Source: JAAYJK01 sp964501655 (lineage in GTDB: Bacteria; Bacillota; Syntrophomonadia; Syntrophomonadales; Syntrophomonadaceae). Taken from it: 64,000 nt of DNA. Position numbers and translations under genes: made by a program. This document shows, in pieces, positions 50,992 through 60,133 of this stretch; position 1 is the stretch's first letter; each line of letters opens with the position of its first letter. Below the pieces are notes generated by a model. That model saw only the letters and a program-made list of their open reading frames with translations. It made no database searches and was not told where the DNA came from. The stretch is from NCBI GenBank assembly GCA_964501655.1, contig CAZCTN010000003.1:62001-126000 (forward strand), written 5' to 3'.

Positions 50992-53253
50992 CTACGCTAA
51001 GCCATGCCGGTTGTGCAGCATATCCAACTGTTCCCTATTTATGAGTATCTCCCGTCGTTTATTATTATCCAGTTCAGATACTATTCCTCTCTCTTCCATC
51101 ATATCCACCAATCTGGCAGCCCGGGAGTAACCAATCCTTAATCTCCGCTGCAGCAGAGATACCGAGGCCTTGCGGCTATCCACGAAAACACCGACTGCCT
51201 CCCAGAAGAGATCATCACCGTAATCATCCTCCACCTGTTCCAGGGACGTCTGCAGTTCTTCAATTACCTGGTTTTCACCTGTATTCATTGATTGTTCCCG
51301 AATGTAATCCACGGTCTTCTCTATATCCTGGTCGGAAACATATGCTCCCTGGACCCGGAAAGGTTTAGCCGCCCCCACCGGGAAAAAGAGCATATCGCCT
51401 TTGCCCAGAAGTTTCTCGGCTCCAGAGGTGTCCAATATGGTCCGGGAATCTGCATTGGAGGAAACGGCGAAGGCGATCCTCGATGGAATATTGGCTTTTA
51501 TGGTTCCGGTCACCACGTCGACAGACGGCCGCTGGGTTGCCACTATCAAATGCATACCTGCTGCTCTGGCCATTTGAGCCAGCCGGCAGATGGAATCCTC
51601 TACCTCTACTGGTGCCACCATCATCAAATCCGCCAGTTCATCAATTACTATTACTATAAATGGCATCTTTTCCTTACACTCCTGGTTGTAGCGATGAATA
51701 TCGCGAACCCCCAGATCTGCAAATTTCTGGTATCTTTTTTCCATTTCGCCGGCCATCCATTTCAGTACCACCGAGGCTTTCTTGGGATCGGTAACCACCG
51801 GAGTCATAAGATGTGGTATGCCATTGTATACAGTCAATTCAACCATCTTGGGATCAATAAAAACCAGTTTCAATTCATCCGGAAATGAATTATAAATCAA
51901 ACTCATTATTATGCAATTCAAGCATACGCTCTTGCCGGAACCGGTGGAACCAGCTATCAACAAATGGGGCATATCATTCAAGCGCGCCGCTACCGTATTT
52001 CCGCTGATATCCTCTCCCAGCGCAAAAGCCAACGGAGTATTAAGCCGCCCGAAGGCCGGAGAGGACAAGAGTCTTCTGAGTCCTACGCTCATTATTTTGT
52101 GATTGGGGACTTCAATGCCTACGGCGGATTTACCCGGAATAGGAGCTTCTATCCTGATGCCGGGAGCGGCCAAATTCAGCTGAAGGTCGTCAGTCAGGCT
52201 TATGATCTTGCTGATTTTGACCCCAGCCCCAGGTGAAAGCTCATAGCGGGTAACTGCAGGACCGCAGCTCACCTGATTCACTTTCACCTTTACTCCAAAA
52301 CTGGCGAAGGTATCCTCCAGCACCCCTATACTCTCTTCAATATTTTTTTTATCTATGGTTCTTTCACTGGTAACGTCGCTTAAAATATCCAGGGGAGGTA
52401 TGTGATACTCAACTGCCCCGGTCTCCCTTTCGTTTGAAGTCTTGGTACTGACCAGATGCAGATTCCCAAGCGGTTCGGAAGCCTTATGTTCAGCATCTGC
52501 CTGATTAAAAGGCAAAAGCGGTTCCGTCAGACTATCCGGCAGACTTATCTGGGCATCTACTTCCTGCACCGCATCAATAATAAGGGGAGATGAACTTCTC
52601 CTTCTATCCCGAATATCCTCTTCTTCGTATTCATCAAACATGATATTACTGAGCCTTTGCCCTATAACTTTCAGGAAGCCGGTTATTGATTTTACTATAT
52701 CCGGAAGCGGCCGATCCACAATCATAAGCAAGGCGATAGCCGCGCCGAAAACAATGATGATCAGAGTACCGATCCGACCCACCAGTTTAATAAATACATA
52801 GGCCAGTATTCCACCCAAATAGCCACCTCCCATACCCTTAAAACCGGCTTCCCATTCGCTGATACCCTCGGGGATCTGATAAACGCTTATACTGAGCAAT
52901 ACCAGCAAGGATAGTATGCTCGCTCCCCACATCCTAATGGACCACAGTTTTTTAAAAAGCCCGGTATGAATGGCCCAAAACAGCAAAAATAAGGGAATCA
53001 GGAAAACCCCCTGGCTGAAAACTGCATCAATACTCCTTATGTAAAAAGTCCCCAGCACCCCTATAAATTGATCATCATAGGGCATATCGCGGAATTTGTA
53101 TATACTCACCCAGGAAAATACAGCCAGCATCAGTAAGACGATGGCTGTTACCTCAATATGCAAGCCCTTCATTTCGGTGGTTTTCTTCTGCCTGGCCTTA
53201 CTATTTTTATTGTTCCCCCTTTTTTTTGAGGAAGTAATTTTTTTTACTGACAT
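50992..53253 (-). CDS. spoIIIE: DNA translocase FtsK/SpoIIIE
   Basis: A 753-aa membrane-anchored DNA pump. Four membrane helices (about 30-190) are followed by a linker, the motor with Walker A HLLIAGSTGSGKSVCLN, FIDPKMVELTVYN, Walker B IVIDELADLMM, RLAQMARAAGMHLIVATQRP and a C-terminal gamma winged helix (ASVSLLQRRLRIGYSRAARLVDMMEERGIV) that reads DNA polarity sequences. It moves chromosomes through the division or sporulation septum. Order tepA-ylzJ-(uppP)-spoIIIE matches Bacillus except for the inserted uppP. Confidence 0.95.
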   Translation of the reverse strand: MSVKKITSSKKRGNNKNSKARQKKTTEMKGLHIEVTAIVLLMLAVFSWVSIYKFRDMPYDDQFIGVLGTFYIRSIDAVFSQGVFLIPLFLLFWAIHTGLFKKLWSIRMWGASILSLLVLLSISVYQIPEGISEWEAGFKGMGGGYLGGILAYVFIKLVGRIGTLIIIVFGAAIALLMIVDRPLPDIVKSITGFLKVIGQRLSNIMFDEYEEEDIRDRRRSSSPLIIDAVQEVDAQISLPDSLTEPLLPFNQADAEHKASEPLGNLHLVSTKTSNERETGAVEYHIPPLDILSDVTSERTIDKKNIEESIGVLEDTFASFGVKVKVNQVSCGPAVTRYELSPGAGVKISKIISLTDDLQLNLAAPGIRIEAPIPGKSAVGIEVPNHKIMSVGLRRLLSSPAFGRLNTPLAFALGEDISGNTVAARLNDMPHLLIAGSTGSGKSVCLNCIIMSLIYNSFPDELKLVFIDPKMVELTVYNGIPHLMTPVVTDPKKASVVLKWMAGEMEKRYQKFADLGVRDIHRYNQECKEKMPFIVIVIDELADLMMVAPVEVEDSICRLAQMARAAGMHLIVATQRPSVDVVTGTIKANIPSRIAFAVSSNADSRTILDTSGAEKLLGKGDMLFFPVGAAKPFRVQGAYVSDQDIEKTVDYIREQSMNTGENQVIEELQTSLEQVEDDYGDDLFWEAVGVFVDSRKASVSLLQRRLRIGYSRAARLVDMMEERGIVSELDNNKRREILINREQLDMLHNRHGLA

Positions 53254-53402
53254 GTTCGAGCTCCAATACTTATAAAATCCTGCCCGGAGATACCTTGTGC
53301 GTTTATCGGTTCAAGACATTCCATTCTCTAAATCCTACTATTCGCCTATCAAAAGACAATTCCTGCCATAATTCCAAGTATTGATGTGAAAATCCCCTAG
53401 AT

Positions 53403-54185
53403 CTAGAAAAGATAGTAAGCCCCGATAGTGAGAGCCGCTACCCCCCAGCAGTAGTATGAAAACACAGAAAGTCTTCCCTCCCTGACCAGGTTCACTACCA
53501 CCTTTATAGCCAGATAGCCAAAAATTGCTGAAGTAATAAAGCCGATCAAATATGGCGGCAGGTTGCCAGCAATGGTTCCCTCCTGAAAGGCGTCTTTGAG
53601 TTCAAATATCCCAGCTCCAAGTATCACCGGAATGGAAAGCAAAAAGGAAAAACGGGCGGCAAATTCCCGATCCAGACCTGCCAGCAAACCGGCAGCAATA
53701 GTTGATCCCGACCTGGAGATTCCGGGTATTATTGCCAGGGCTTGTAGTAGTCCTATGAATACAGCGTCCTTGAAGGAGGTTCCTTCAATCTCCTTCAAGC
53801 CTTTATACCGATTGGCTATGGCTTCAGAATACTTCAGCACCAATCCGGTAAATATCAATCCTATGCCCACCACCAGCAGCGATTCAAATGCCTGCTCAAC
53901 CAAAGGGGCCAGCAGATAACCGGCCATGCCGGCGGGAATAATGCCCACCATCAGCAGATAGGTAAGCCGGGAAAAAGGTTTGCGGGCGATCTCAACGATG
54001 TCATCCCAGAAAACGATAAATACTGCTACTAGAGTACCTAAATGCACTACCACGTCAAAGGTTAACGGAGCCTCCTGCATGCCAAATATATGCTGAAATA
54101 TGACCAGGTGCCCAGAACTGCTCACCGGCAGAAACTCGGTTAACCCCTGTACTATGCCCAGAACTATTGCTTGAAATGTAGTCAC
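53403..54185 (-). CDS. uppP: Undecaprenyl-diphosphatase
   Basis: A 260-aa polytopic membrane enzyme (BacA/UppP) that recycles the cell-wall lipid carrier and gives bacitracin resistance. It has the N-terminal GIVQGLTEFLPVSSSGHLVIF and the second motif GLLQALAIIPGISRSGSTI, each carrying active-site residues. GTG 54185 lies eight bases after GGGGGAGG; the frame's upstream extension is not needed. It is inserted between ylzJ and spoIIIE, after a terminator. Confidence 0.96.
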   Translation of the reverse strand: MTTFQAIVLGIVQGLTEFLPVSSSGHLVIFQHIFGMQEAPLTFDVVVHLGTLVAVFIVFWDDIVEIARKPFSRLTYLLMVGIIPAGMAGYLLAPLVEQAFESLLVVGIGLIFTGLVLKYSEAIANRYKGLKEIEGTSFKDAVFIGLLQALAIIPGISRSGSTIAAGLLAGLDREFAARFSFLLSIPVILGAGIFELKDAFQEGTIAGNLPPYLIGFITSAIFGYLAIKVVVNLVREGRLSVFSYYCWGVAALTIGAYYLF

Positions 54186-54255
54186 TGCTTCATCCTCCCC
54201 CAAAATGCTGGTTAAATTATAGCATAACCATATCAAGATTTTCCTCGAAAGCCCA

Positions 54256-54280
54256 ATAAAAAAGCACGCTCCAGGCGTGC
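54256..54280 (-). terminator. Terminator after ylzJ
   Basis: GCACGC/GCGTGC six-bp stem with a five-base loop, then TTTTTTATT on the minus strand, 20 bp after the ylzJ stop. It isolates uppP from tepA-ylzJ. Confidence 0.88.
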
Positions 54281-54299
54281 AATACTGACATTTTACTCG

Positions 54300-54515
54300 C
54301 TATTTCAGTTCTTTTTGATCGATCAAACTACCAGGATAAAAGGTTTTGCTCATATAGTCCATGGGATCAGTGCTGCAAATGTCCACTACCCTCCACTGCT
54401 CAAAATCTACCGATTCCACGGTCAAATATCCGCCGGAGGGCAGCCTTACCCTGATGGTCCTGCCTTGATCCTTCTTTTCCAGTAACTCCAGAGGATCAGC
54501 TATATAGATGATCAC
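54300..54515 (-). CDS. ylzJ: YlzJ-like protein
   Basis: A 71-aa soluble protein, MIIYIADPLELLEKKDQGRTIRVRLPSGGYLTVE, of the small YlzJ-like family, whose function is unknown. Its ATG overlaps the tepA stop by four bases, so the two are translationally coupled. In Bacillus ylzJ likewise lies between the ClpP-like gene and spoIIIE; this context supports the call. Confidence 0.85.
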   Translation of the reverse strand: MIIYIADPLELLEKKDQGRTIRVRLPSGGYLTVESVDFEQWRVVDICSTDPMDYMSKTFYPGSLIDQKELK

Positions 54516-55207
54516 TGCCAGATCCCCCCCGACTCCTGCAAATCCTTGATTTTTCTTATTGCCTGTTTCATTCCGCCCATTTCGTCAATCAGACCGCATT
54601 TAACCGCGTCTTCTCCCACCAGTACGGTTCCAATATCTCGGGCCAGGTCGCCGGTGCGAAACATCAGGTCCCGGAATTTATCCGCGCTGATTCTGGAATG
54701 ATCCACAACGAAACGGACTACCCGATCCTGCATTTTGTCCAAATATTCATAAGTCTGGGGAACCCCTATAACCAATCCAGTCAGCCTGATAGGATGAATA
54801 GTCATGGTAGCAGAAGGAGCAATAAACGAATAGTCTGCGCTGACTGCAATGGATGAACCGATAGAATGGCCCCCTCCCAGTACAATTGAGACAGTGGGCT
54901 TGGAGAGACTGGCTATCATCTCTGCCAGTGCCAACCCAGCTTCCACATCTCCTCCCACAGTGTTTAAAATTATCAGCAGGCCTTTTATCTGTGGATTTTC
55001 CTCCACTGCCACCAGCTGAGGCATGACGTGCTCATATTTAGTAGTCTTGTTCTGCGGGGGCAGTACCATATGCCCTTCCACCTGGCCGGTAATAGTTAAA
55101 CAGTGTATATCGCTTTTGAAGGCGGGTATCTCTATTTGTCCCAGTTCCTTAATATTATTGGCAGCCTGCTCCTGCTCCGAATTCTCATGGCGGGGATTTT
55201 CTGTCAT
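54512..55207 (-). CDS. tepA: ClpP-like serine protease, TepA/YmfB type
   Basis: A 231-aa protease of the ClpP fold (translocation-enhancing protein). The catalytic Ser is in GGGHSIGSSIAVSAD and the His in MTIHPIRLTG, with NTVGGDVEAGLALAEMI before them. There is no membrane segment. ATG 55207 is preceded by GGGAG; the frame upstream to 55273 is an unlikely extension. In Bacillus this protein is linked to processing of signal peptides or small acid-soluble spore proteins. It is the first gene of the tepA-ylzJ pair. Confidence 0.9.
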   Translation of the reverse strand: MTENPRHENSEQEQAANNIKELGQIEIPAFKSDIHCLTITGQVEGHMVLPPQNKTTKYEHVMPQLVAVEENPQIKGLLIILNTVGGDVEAGLALAEMIASLSKPTVSIVLGGGHSIGSSIAVSADYSFIAPSATMTIHPIRLTGLVIGVPQTYEYLDKMQDRVVRFVVDHSRISADKFRDLMFRTGDLARDIGTVLVGEDAVKCGLIDEMGGMKQAIRKIKDLQESGGIWQ

Positions 55208-55313
55208 TATGTTCTTCTCCCTTCTGGATAATCTCTGTATTAGATTCTCCCGGCGGGCAGAATTCATGCACATTATGCATTAATTCCAGATGCTGTTTTA
55301 TCCCCTTGATCTT

Positions 55314-56018
55314 TTATTGCCCGGCCTGCCACAAACCGGCAAGGTTTTTCCTGCCTGTCATCACAGCGAAATTATAATATTTATAGGCACAATCCACATC
55401 AGTAAATCCCGCTTGTTTTAGCCATTCCAGCTGCAGATGCATCTTCGTCTCCTTATCCAGCTTCATCCTCTCATAACAGGCAGTTATCTCATCTTTGCTC
55501 AATTGGTTGCCTTCTACAAACCGTCTCCATTCCCGCTTGTAAAGAGAATCCAAAACCTCGGTATCAGCAGCCACCTGGTCTGCATTGACCAAAATCCCTC
55601 CATCCTCCAATAACTGAAAGCATCGATGATAAAGCTGCTGTTTTTCCTTATCCGGCAAATGATGTATCGACAAGGCCGATACAATAATATTGTATCGTTC
55701 TTCCGGTATGAATTGACTGTAATCCGCCCTTACCAGCCTGACCCCAGTCCGATCTTTAAAACGCAGCTTCGCCATCTCCAGCATACCCTCCGAGAAGTCT
55801 ATCAGGGTAATCTTGGCATTCGGAAGTCTCTTCAGTACATATGAAGACAGCAAACCGGTCCCGGCACCAATATCTAAAACTCGCGGGCTATCGTTGTCAG
55901 TATCCAGCAGTGAAACAGTAATATTATAAAAATCATCATAGCATGGTATCAGTTTTCTTCGCAGCAAATCATACTCCGTGCTGACGCTGTCAAAAACATC
56001 TCTGACCTCATCTTTCAT
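55314..56018 (-). CDS. Class I SAM-dependent methyltransferase
   Basis: A 234-aa methyltransferase. Motif I is VLDIGAGTGLLSS, then TLIDFSEGMLEMA (motif II), ADYSQF, and IIVSALSIHHLPDKEKQQLYH with post-motif residues. The C-terminal part has a helical substrate domain. Substrate unknown; it resembles ubiquinone/menaquinone-type and small-molecule methyltransferases. ATG 56018 follows GGAGCTGCAAG. It sits alone between rnj and tepA and is not part of the conserved Bacillus order, so it is an insertion. Confidence 0.85.
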   Translation of the reverse strand: MKDEVRDVFDSVSTEYDLLRRKLIPCYDDFYNITVSLLDTDNDSPRVLDIGAGTGLLSSYVLKRLPNAKITLIDFSEGMLEMAKLRFKDRTGVRLVRADYSQFIPEERYNIIVSALSIHHLPDKEKQQLYHRCFQLLEDGGILVNADQVAADTEVLDSLYKREWRRFVEGNQLSKDEITACYERMKLDKETKMHLQLEWLKQAGFTDVDCAYKYYNFAVMTGRKNLAGLWQAGQ

Positions 56019-56080
56019 CTTGCAGCTCCTTTCTCATTGTGAATTTACGCCCGGCTAAGCAAGCAAAAGCGGATTCGTTT

Positions 56081-56111
56081 AAAAAACCTCCTTTTGGCTA
56101 AAAGGAGGTTT
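56081..56111 (-). terminator. Terminator after RNase J
   Basis: AAACCTCCTTTT/AAAAGGAGGTTT, a 12-bp stem with a four-base loop, then TTTTTT on the minus strand. It lies 38 bp after the rnj stop. Confidence 0.92.
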
Positions 56112-56148
56112 CAGAGCTTAATAAAGGCTATCTTAGGGCGGGTATTGT

Positions 56149-57813
56149 TCAGACTTCCATAATAATCGGCAGAATCATGGGCCGGCGGCCGGTTTTTTCG
56201 TATAAGTGACGGCTTAATCGTTCACGTACCTGGGACTTAATAACCGCCCACTCGGTAATATTCTTCTGGGCGCAAGCATCGAGGGCTTCTTTAACCTTTT
56301 CCTTGGCATCCACAATCAGTTCCTCTGATTCGCGTACATATACAAAGCCCCGGCTTACAATATCTGGTCCCGCCAGTACTCCGCCTTTATCCTTGTCAAT
56401 GGTCACTACCACAATCATTATCCCTTCCTGAGATAGTTGTCTCCGGTCTCTAAGGACGATATTCCCTACGTCTCCTACTCCCAGACCATCGACCAGTATT
56501 CGGCCGGAACTCACCTTTCCGGTCATGCTGCCTTTATCCATGCCAACCTCAATAATGTTGCCGTTTTCAGCAACAAATATATTCTCTTTGGGTATACCCA
56601 GGCTTTCCGCCAGCTTGGCATGCTTTATAAGGTGATGATACTCGCCATGAACCGGAATAAAATATTGGGGTTTGATTAAATTAAGGATTATCTTCAATTC
56701 TTCCTGGGCTGCATGTCCAGACACATGAACCCCCATGCTTCTTTCATAAATAACCTCGGCCCCCTGTTTAAACAGCAAATCTACTGTCTTGGCTACCAGT
56801 TTCTCATTTCCCGGTATGGGGGTAGCCGATATGATAACTGTATCACCAGGTTCGATCCCCACCCAGCGATGATCCGCAGTAGCCATTCTGGTCAAAGCAG
56901 ACATTGGTTCACCCTGAGAGCCCGTAGTAACAATGACTATTTCATGGGAAGGATAGTCGCTGATATCCTCCATTTCGATTAACATATCCTGGGGTATATG
57001 TATATAGCCCAGATCCATGGCAACCTGAACATTATTGACCATACTGCGGCCTATTACGCAGACTTTCCGCTGGTATTTGTCAGCAGTAGTCACAACCTGC
57101 TGGATACGATGAACATTGGAAGCAAAGGTGGTTACGATTATTCTGCCTTCACATTTTCCAAATAATTCATCAAAAGTGTTTCCTACCACTCGTTCTGACA
57201 GAGTAAAACCGGGCCGGTCAGCATTGGTGCTGTCACCCAGCATGACCAGAACCCCTTTTTCTCCCAGTTCCGAGAATTTCCTAAAGTCAACCAGTTGACC
57301 ATCCACCGGGGTCTGATCCAGTTTAATATCACCGGTATGAACCACTACGCCCAGAGGGGTATGAATAGCAATACCCATGGCATCCGGAATACTGTGGCAA
57401 ACTCGGAAAAACTCGATATCAAGAGGTCCAATCTTAAAAATATCCCGCGGTTTAGCTACATTGAGCATAGTACCGTTCAGGTTATGTTCGTCCAGTTTTC
57501 TTGCTACGATACCCAGAGTCAATCGACTGCCATAAACCGGGACATTAATTTCCTTTAAAACATACGGGAGCGATCCCACATGATCTTCGTGACCATGGGT
57601 TAAAAGAATCGCTTTTACTTTGTCCCGGTTGTCCAGCAGATAACTAATGTCGGGAATTACTATGTCTATTCCCAAAAGCTCTTCTTCAGGAAACATCAAT
57701 CCCGCGTCAATGACAACAATAGTGTCTTGATATCTGAATGCCGTCATATTTTTGCCAATTTCCCCCAAACCGCCCAGGGGAATTATCTGTAATCGGGAAT
57801 CGTTTTCCAGCAC
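56149..57813 (-). CDS. rnj: Ribonuclease J
   Basis: A 554-aa beta-lactamase/beta-CASP ribonuclease with both endo- and 5'-3' exo-nuclease activity in its family. Metal ligands are in LLTHGHEDHVGSLPYVL, and VVHTGDIKLD and VHVSGHAAQEE follow; the C-terminal domain is present. It starts at GTG 57813, seven bases after GGGAGG. Position after dapA and before the tepA group matches Bacillus rnjB. It acts in mRNA decay with RNase Y, also in this window. Confidence 0.95.
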   Translation of the reverse strand: MLENDSRLQIIPLGGLGEIGKNMTAFRYQDTIVVIDAGLMFPEEELLGIDIVIPDISYLLDNRDKVKAILLTHGHEDHVGSLPYVLKEINVPVYGSRLTLGIVARKLDEHNLNGTMLNVAKPRDIFKIGPLDIEFFRVCHSIPDAMGIAIHTPLGVVVHTGDIKLDQTPVDGQLVDFRKFSELGEKGVLVMLGDSTNADRPGFTLSERVVGNTFDELFGKCEGRIIVTTFASNVHRIQQVVTTADKYQRKVCVIGRSMVNNVQVAMDLGYIHIPQDMLIEMEDISDYPSHEIVIVTTGSQGEPMSALTRMATADHRWVGIEPGDTVIISATPIPGNEKLVAKTVDLLFKQGAEVIYERSMGVHVSGHAAQEELKIILNLIKPQYFIPVHGEYHHLIKHAKLAESLGIPKENIFVAENGNIIEVGMDKGSMTGKVSSGRILVDGLGVGDVGNIVLRDRRQLSQEGIMIVVVTIDKDKGGVLAGPDIVSRGFVYVRESEELIVDAKEKVKEALDACAQKNITEWAVIKSQVRERLSRHLYEKTGRRPMILPIIMEV

Positions 57814-57938
57814 CCAAACACCTCCCTTGTATTAAATTATTAAAGCCGTCCCATATCCGTTGCGATTATTATATCTGATAATACCTGCTTATACAACTAT
57901 ACAGTATCTTGAAGACAAGGGGTAATGCCCAAAATGAA

Positions 57939-57962
57939 AGATAGGCTAAACATAGCCTATCT
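57939..57962 (-). terminator. Probable terminator after dapA
   Basis: AGATAGGCTA/TAGCCTATCT, a 10-bp perfect stem with a four-base loop, followed on the minus strand by TTTCATTTT. It lies 32 bp past the dapA stop. Confidence 0.6.
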
Positions 57963-57993
57963 ATGTAATACCTATAGAATATTAAACTGTAAA

Positions 57994-58872
57994 CTAAATA
58001 AGGTTATATTTAACCAGCAAATTATTTATGAATTCCCGTTCTGCTTCAGAAGGTTCACAGAGGGGCAGCCTGAAGCCTCCCACCCCTTTCCCCATCATAT
58101 TAAGTGCGGCCTTCACCGGTATGGGATTGGTGGTTATAAACAGCCCCTTGAACATGGGTAAAAGTTCCAAATGGAGCTGACGGGCTCTTTGCACATCACC
58201 GCTCTTAAATGCTTCAACCATGGCTCTTATCTCATTGCCCACAATATGGGATGCTATACTAACTACCCCCTGGGCTCCTATTGCCATCAAGGGCAGAGTC
58301 AGGGAGTCATCTCCGGAATATATAATCACATGCTCGGGAAGTATGCTCCTGAGCAGGGAAACCTGGTCCATATTTCCGCTGGCTTCTTTCACTGCCTGGA
58401 TATTGCCTGTTTCAGCCAGGCGCAAAATGGTTTCGGGCAGCAGATTACTGCTGGTGCGTCCCGGGACATTATAAAGCATTACCGGGACCTCTACACTTTC
58501 CGCAGCCGCTTTAAAATGGCGATAAAGCCCTTCCTGAGTCGGTTTATTATAATAGGGAGCAACCAGCATTATCCCGTCCACACCTAATTTATCCGCTTTT
58601 TTACTAAGTTCAACCGTCACTGCGGTATCATTGGAACCAGTGCCGGCCCAAACCGGTACGCGATCACCCACTCGTTCCTTGACTGCGGCAAACAGTTTAA
58701 CTTTTTCTTCACCGGTAAGAACCGGAGATTCTCCAGTTGTACCGCATACTACTAGTGCCTCAGTTCCATTGCCGCAAAGGTATTCTGCCAGGTCGGCCGC
58801 CCCGACATAATCTACGCTAAGGTCTTCCTTGTAGGGAGTAACCATAGCTGTCAATAATCCCGGCATAGACAT
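57994..58872 (-). CDS. dapA: 4-hydroxy-tetrahydrodipicolinate synthase
   Basis: A 292-aa aldolase that condenses pyruvate with aspartate semialdehyde. It has VCGTTGESPVLTGEEK, the Tyr motif VMLYNVPGRTSSNL and the Schiff-base lysine in IQAVKEASGNMD, then YSGDDSLTLPLMAIGAQGVVS. ATG 58872 is used because the larger frame (from 58917) overlaps dapG; it is preceded by GGGGTGGAG. The product feeds lysine and peptidoglycan and also dipicolinate for spores. Last gene of the dap/dpa operon. Confidence 0.97.
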   Translation of the reverse strand: MSMPGLLTAMVTPYKEDLSVDYVGAADLAEYLCGNGTEALVVCGTTGESPVLTGEEKVKLFAAVKERVGDRVPVWAGTGSNDTAVTVELSKKADKLGVDGIMLVAPYYNKPTQEGLYRHFKAAAESVEVPVMLYNVPGRTSSNLLPETILRLAETGNIQAVKEASGNMDQVSLLRSILPEHVIIYSGDDSLTLPLMAIGAQGVVSIASHIVGNEIRAMVEAFKSGDVQRARQLHLELLPMFKGLFITTNPIPVKAALNMMGKGVGGFRLPLCEPSEAEREFINNLLVKYNLI

Positions 58873-58888
58873 AAGTTCTCCACCCCTT

Positions 58889-60121
58889 CTATTTCTTGCC
58901 CAGCTCAAATTTATCATGCAGAGCTTTTACGGCCAGTTTCATATGTTCCTTCCTGACCAGGCACCATATATTGGTATATGAGTCTCCTGACTGCAGTATG
59001 GGTATATCGTATCCATCAAATGCCTCCAGTACTTGCGCCATAACCCCCGGAATCCCTGTCATGGCTGCCCCAACCACAGCCACCTTGGCACAATTAAATT
59101 CCATCCGCGGCAAAATATCAATGTTGTTTAATACTTGTTCTGCCCGCTGAGCCTGTTCATCAGCGACGGTAAACATTATCAATTCCGGCTGAACATTGAT
59201 AAAATCGACGCTGATTCCAGCCTCGGCCATAGCCTGGAAGACCTTGAGCTGCAGTCCCTGGCTGTCCGGGACCCCAGCTGTTTCTATCCTAACCTGAGCT
59301 ATATCGGAACTGTGAGTTATGCCGGTAATGAGTTTATCTCGGATAATGCTTACCACTTCACTCTGATGGTCTATATGATTCCTGACCAGGGTGCCAGGAG
59401 AATCAGACCGGGTGGATCTCACTCTCAGTGTAATTCCTCTTTGCATTGCAATCTCTATGGCTCGAGGATGGATCACTTTGGCACCCTCTCTGGCCATCTG
59501 GCATATCTCGTTATAAGTTATATCATTTATCAGCCTGGCATCTTCCACAATGCGGGGATCAGCAGTCATTATTCCTTCAACATCAGTAAATATATCGATA
59601 TAATCGGCATTCAAGGCTACTCCCAGGGCGCTGGCGGTTGTATCACTCCCCCCCCGGCCCAGGGTGGTAAGTTCGCCGTTTTCACCTATCCCCTGGAATC
59701 CTGCCACAACCGGAACCAAACCTGCTTCCAGACACTGCATTATTCTTTTGGGGTTTACATACAGTATGTGAGCATTGCCGTAATTGCCATCGGTTACCAG
59801 TCCAGATTGTTCACCGGTCAAAAAGGTAGCCGGGATACCCCTGGCATGCAACTGATTAGCCAGGATAATGCCTGATATCATTTCTCCGCAGGACATAATC
59901 AGATCCATTTCCCTGGGGGCTGGACTGGAGTTAACCTCTTTGACCAGGTTGATGAAGGTATCGGTGGCGTAAGGATCATTCTTCCGTCCAATGGCCGATA
60001 CCACCACCACCACCCGATATCCTTCAGCCAGGGCATCCCCTATCAATTCACATACCCGGCTGCGAAGTTCGGGAGTAGCCAGCGAAGTTCCCCCGTATTT
60101 TTGTACAGCAATCTGCACCAT
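58889..60121 (-). CDS. dapG: Aspartate kinase (DapG type)
   Basis: A 410-aa aspartokinase: catalytic domain with VQKYGGTSLATPELR and GRGGSDTTASALGVALNADYIDIFTDVEGIMTADPR, and two C-terminal ACT domains (about 265-400) that bind an allosteric effector. In Bacillus the enzyme in this operon, DapG, is controlled by diaminopimelate, and this one is expected to be the same. ATG 60121 follows AAGGTGGG. It lies 12 bp after asd. Confidence 0.95.
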   Translation of the reverse strand: MVQIAVQKYGGTSLATPELRSRVCELIGDALAEGYRVVVVVSAIGRKNDPYATDTFINLVKEVNSSPAPREMDLIMSCGEMISGIILANQLHARGIPATFLTGEQSGLVTDGNYGNAHILYVNPKRIMQCLEAGLVPVVAGFQGIGENGELTTLGRGGSDTTASALGVALNADYIDIFTDVEGIMTADPRIVEDARLINDITYNEICQMAREGAKVIHPRAIEIAMQRGITLRVRSTRSDSPGTLVRNHIDHQSEVVSIIRDKLITGITHSSDIAQVRIETAGVPDSQGLQLKVFQAMAEAGISVDFINVQPELIMFTVADEQAQRAEQVLNNIDILPRMEFNCAKVAVVGAAMTGIPGVMAQVLEAFDGYDIPILQSGDSYTNIWCLVRKEHMKLAVKALHDKFELGKK

Positions 60122-60133
60122 TTTCCCACCTTT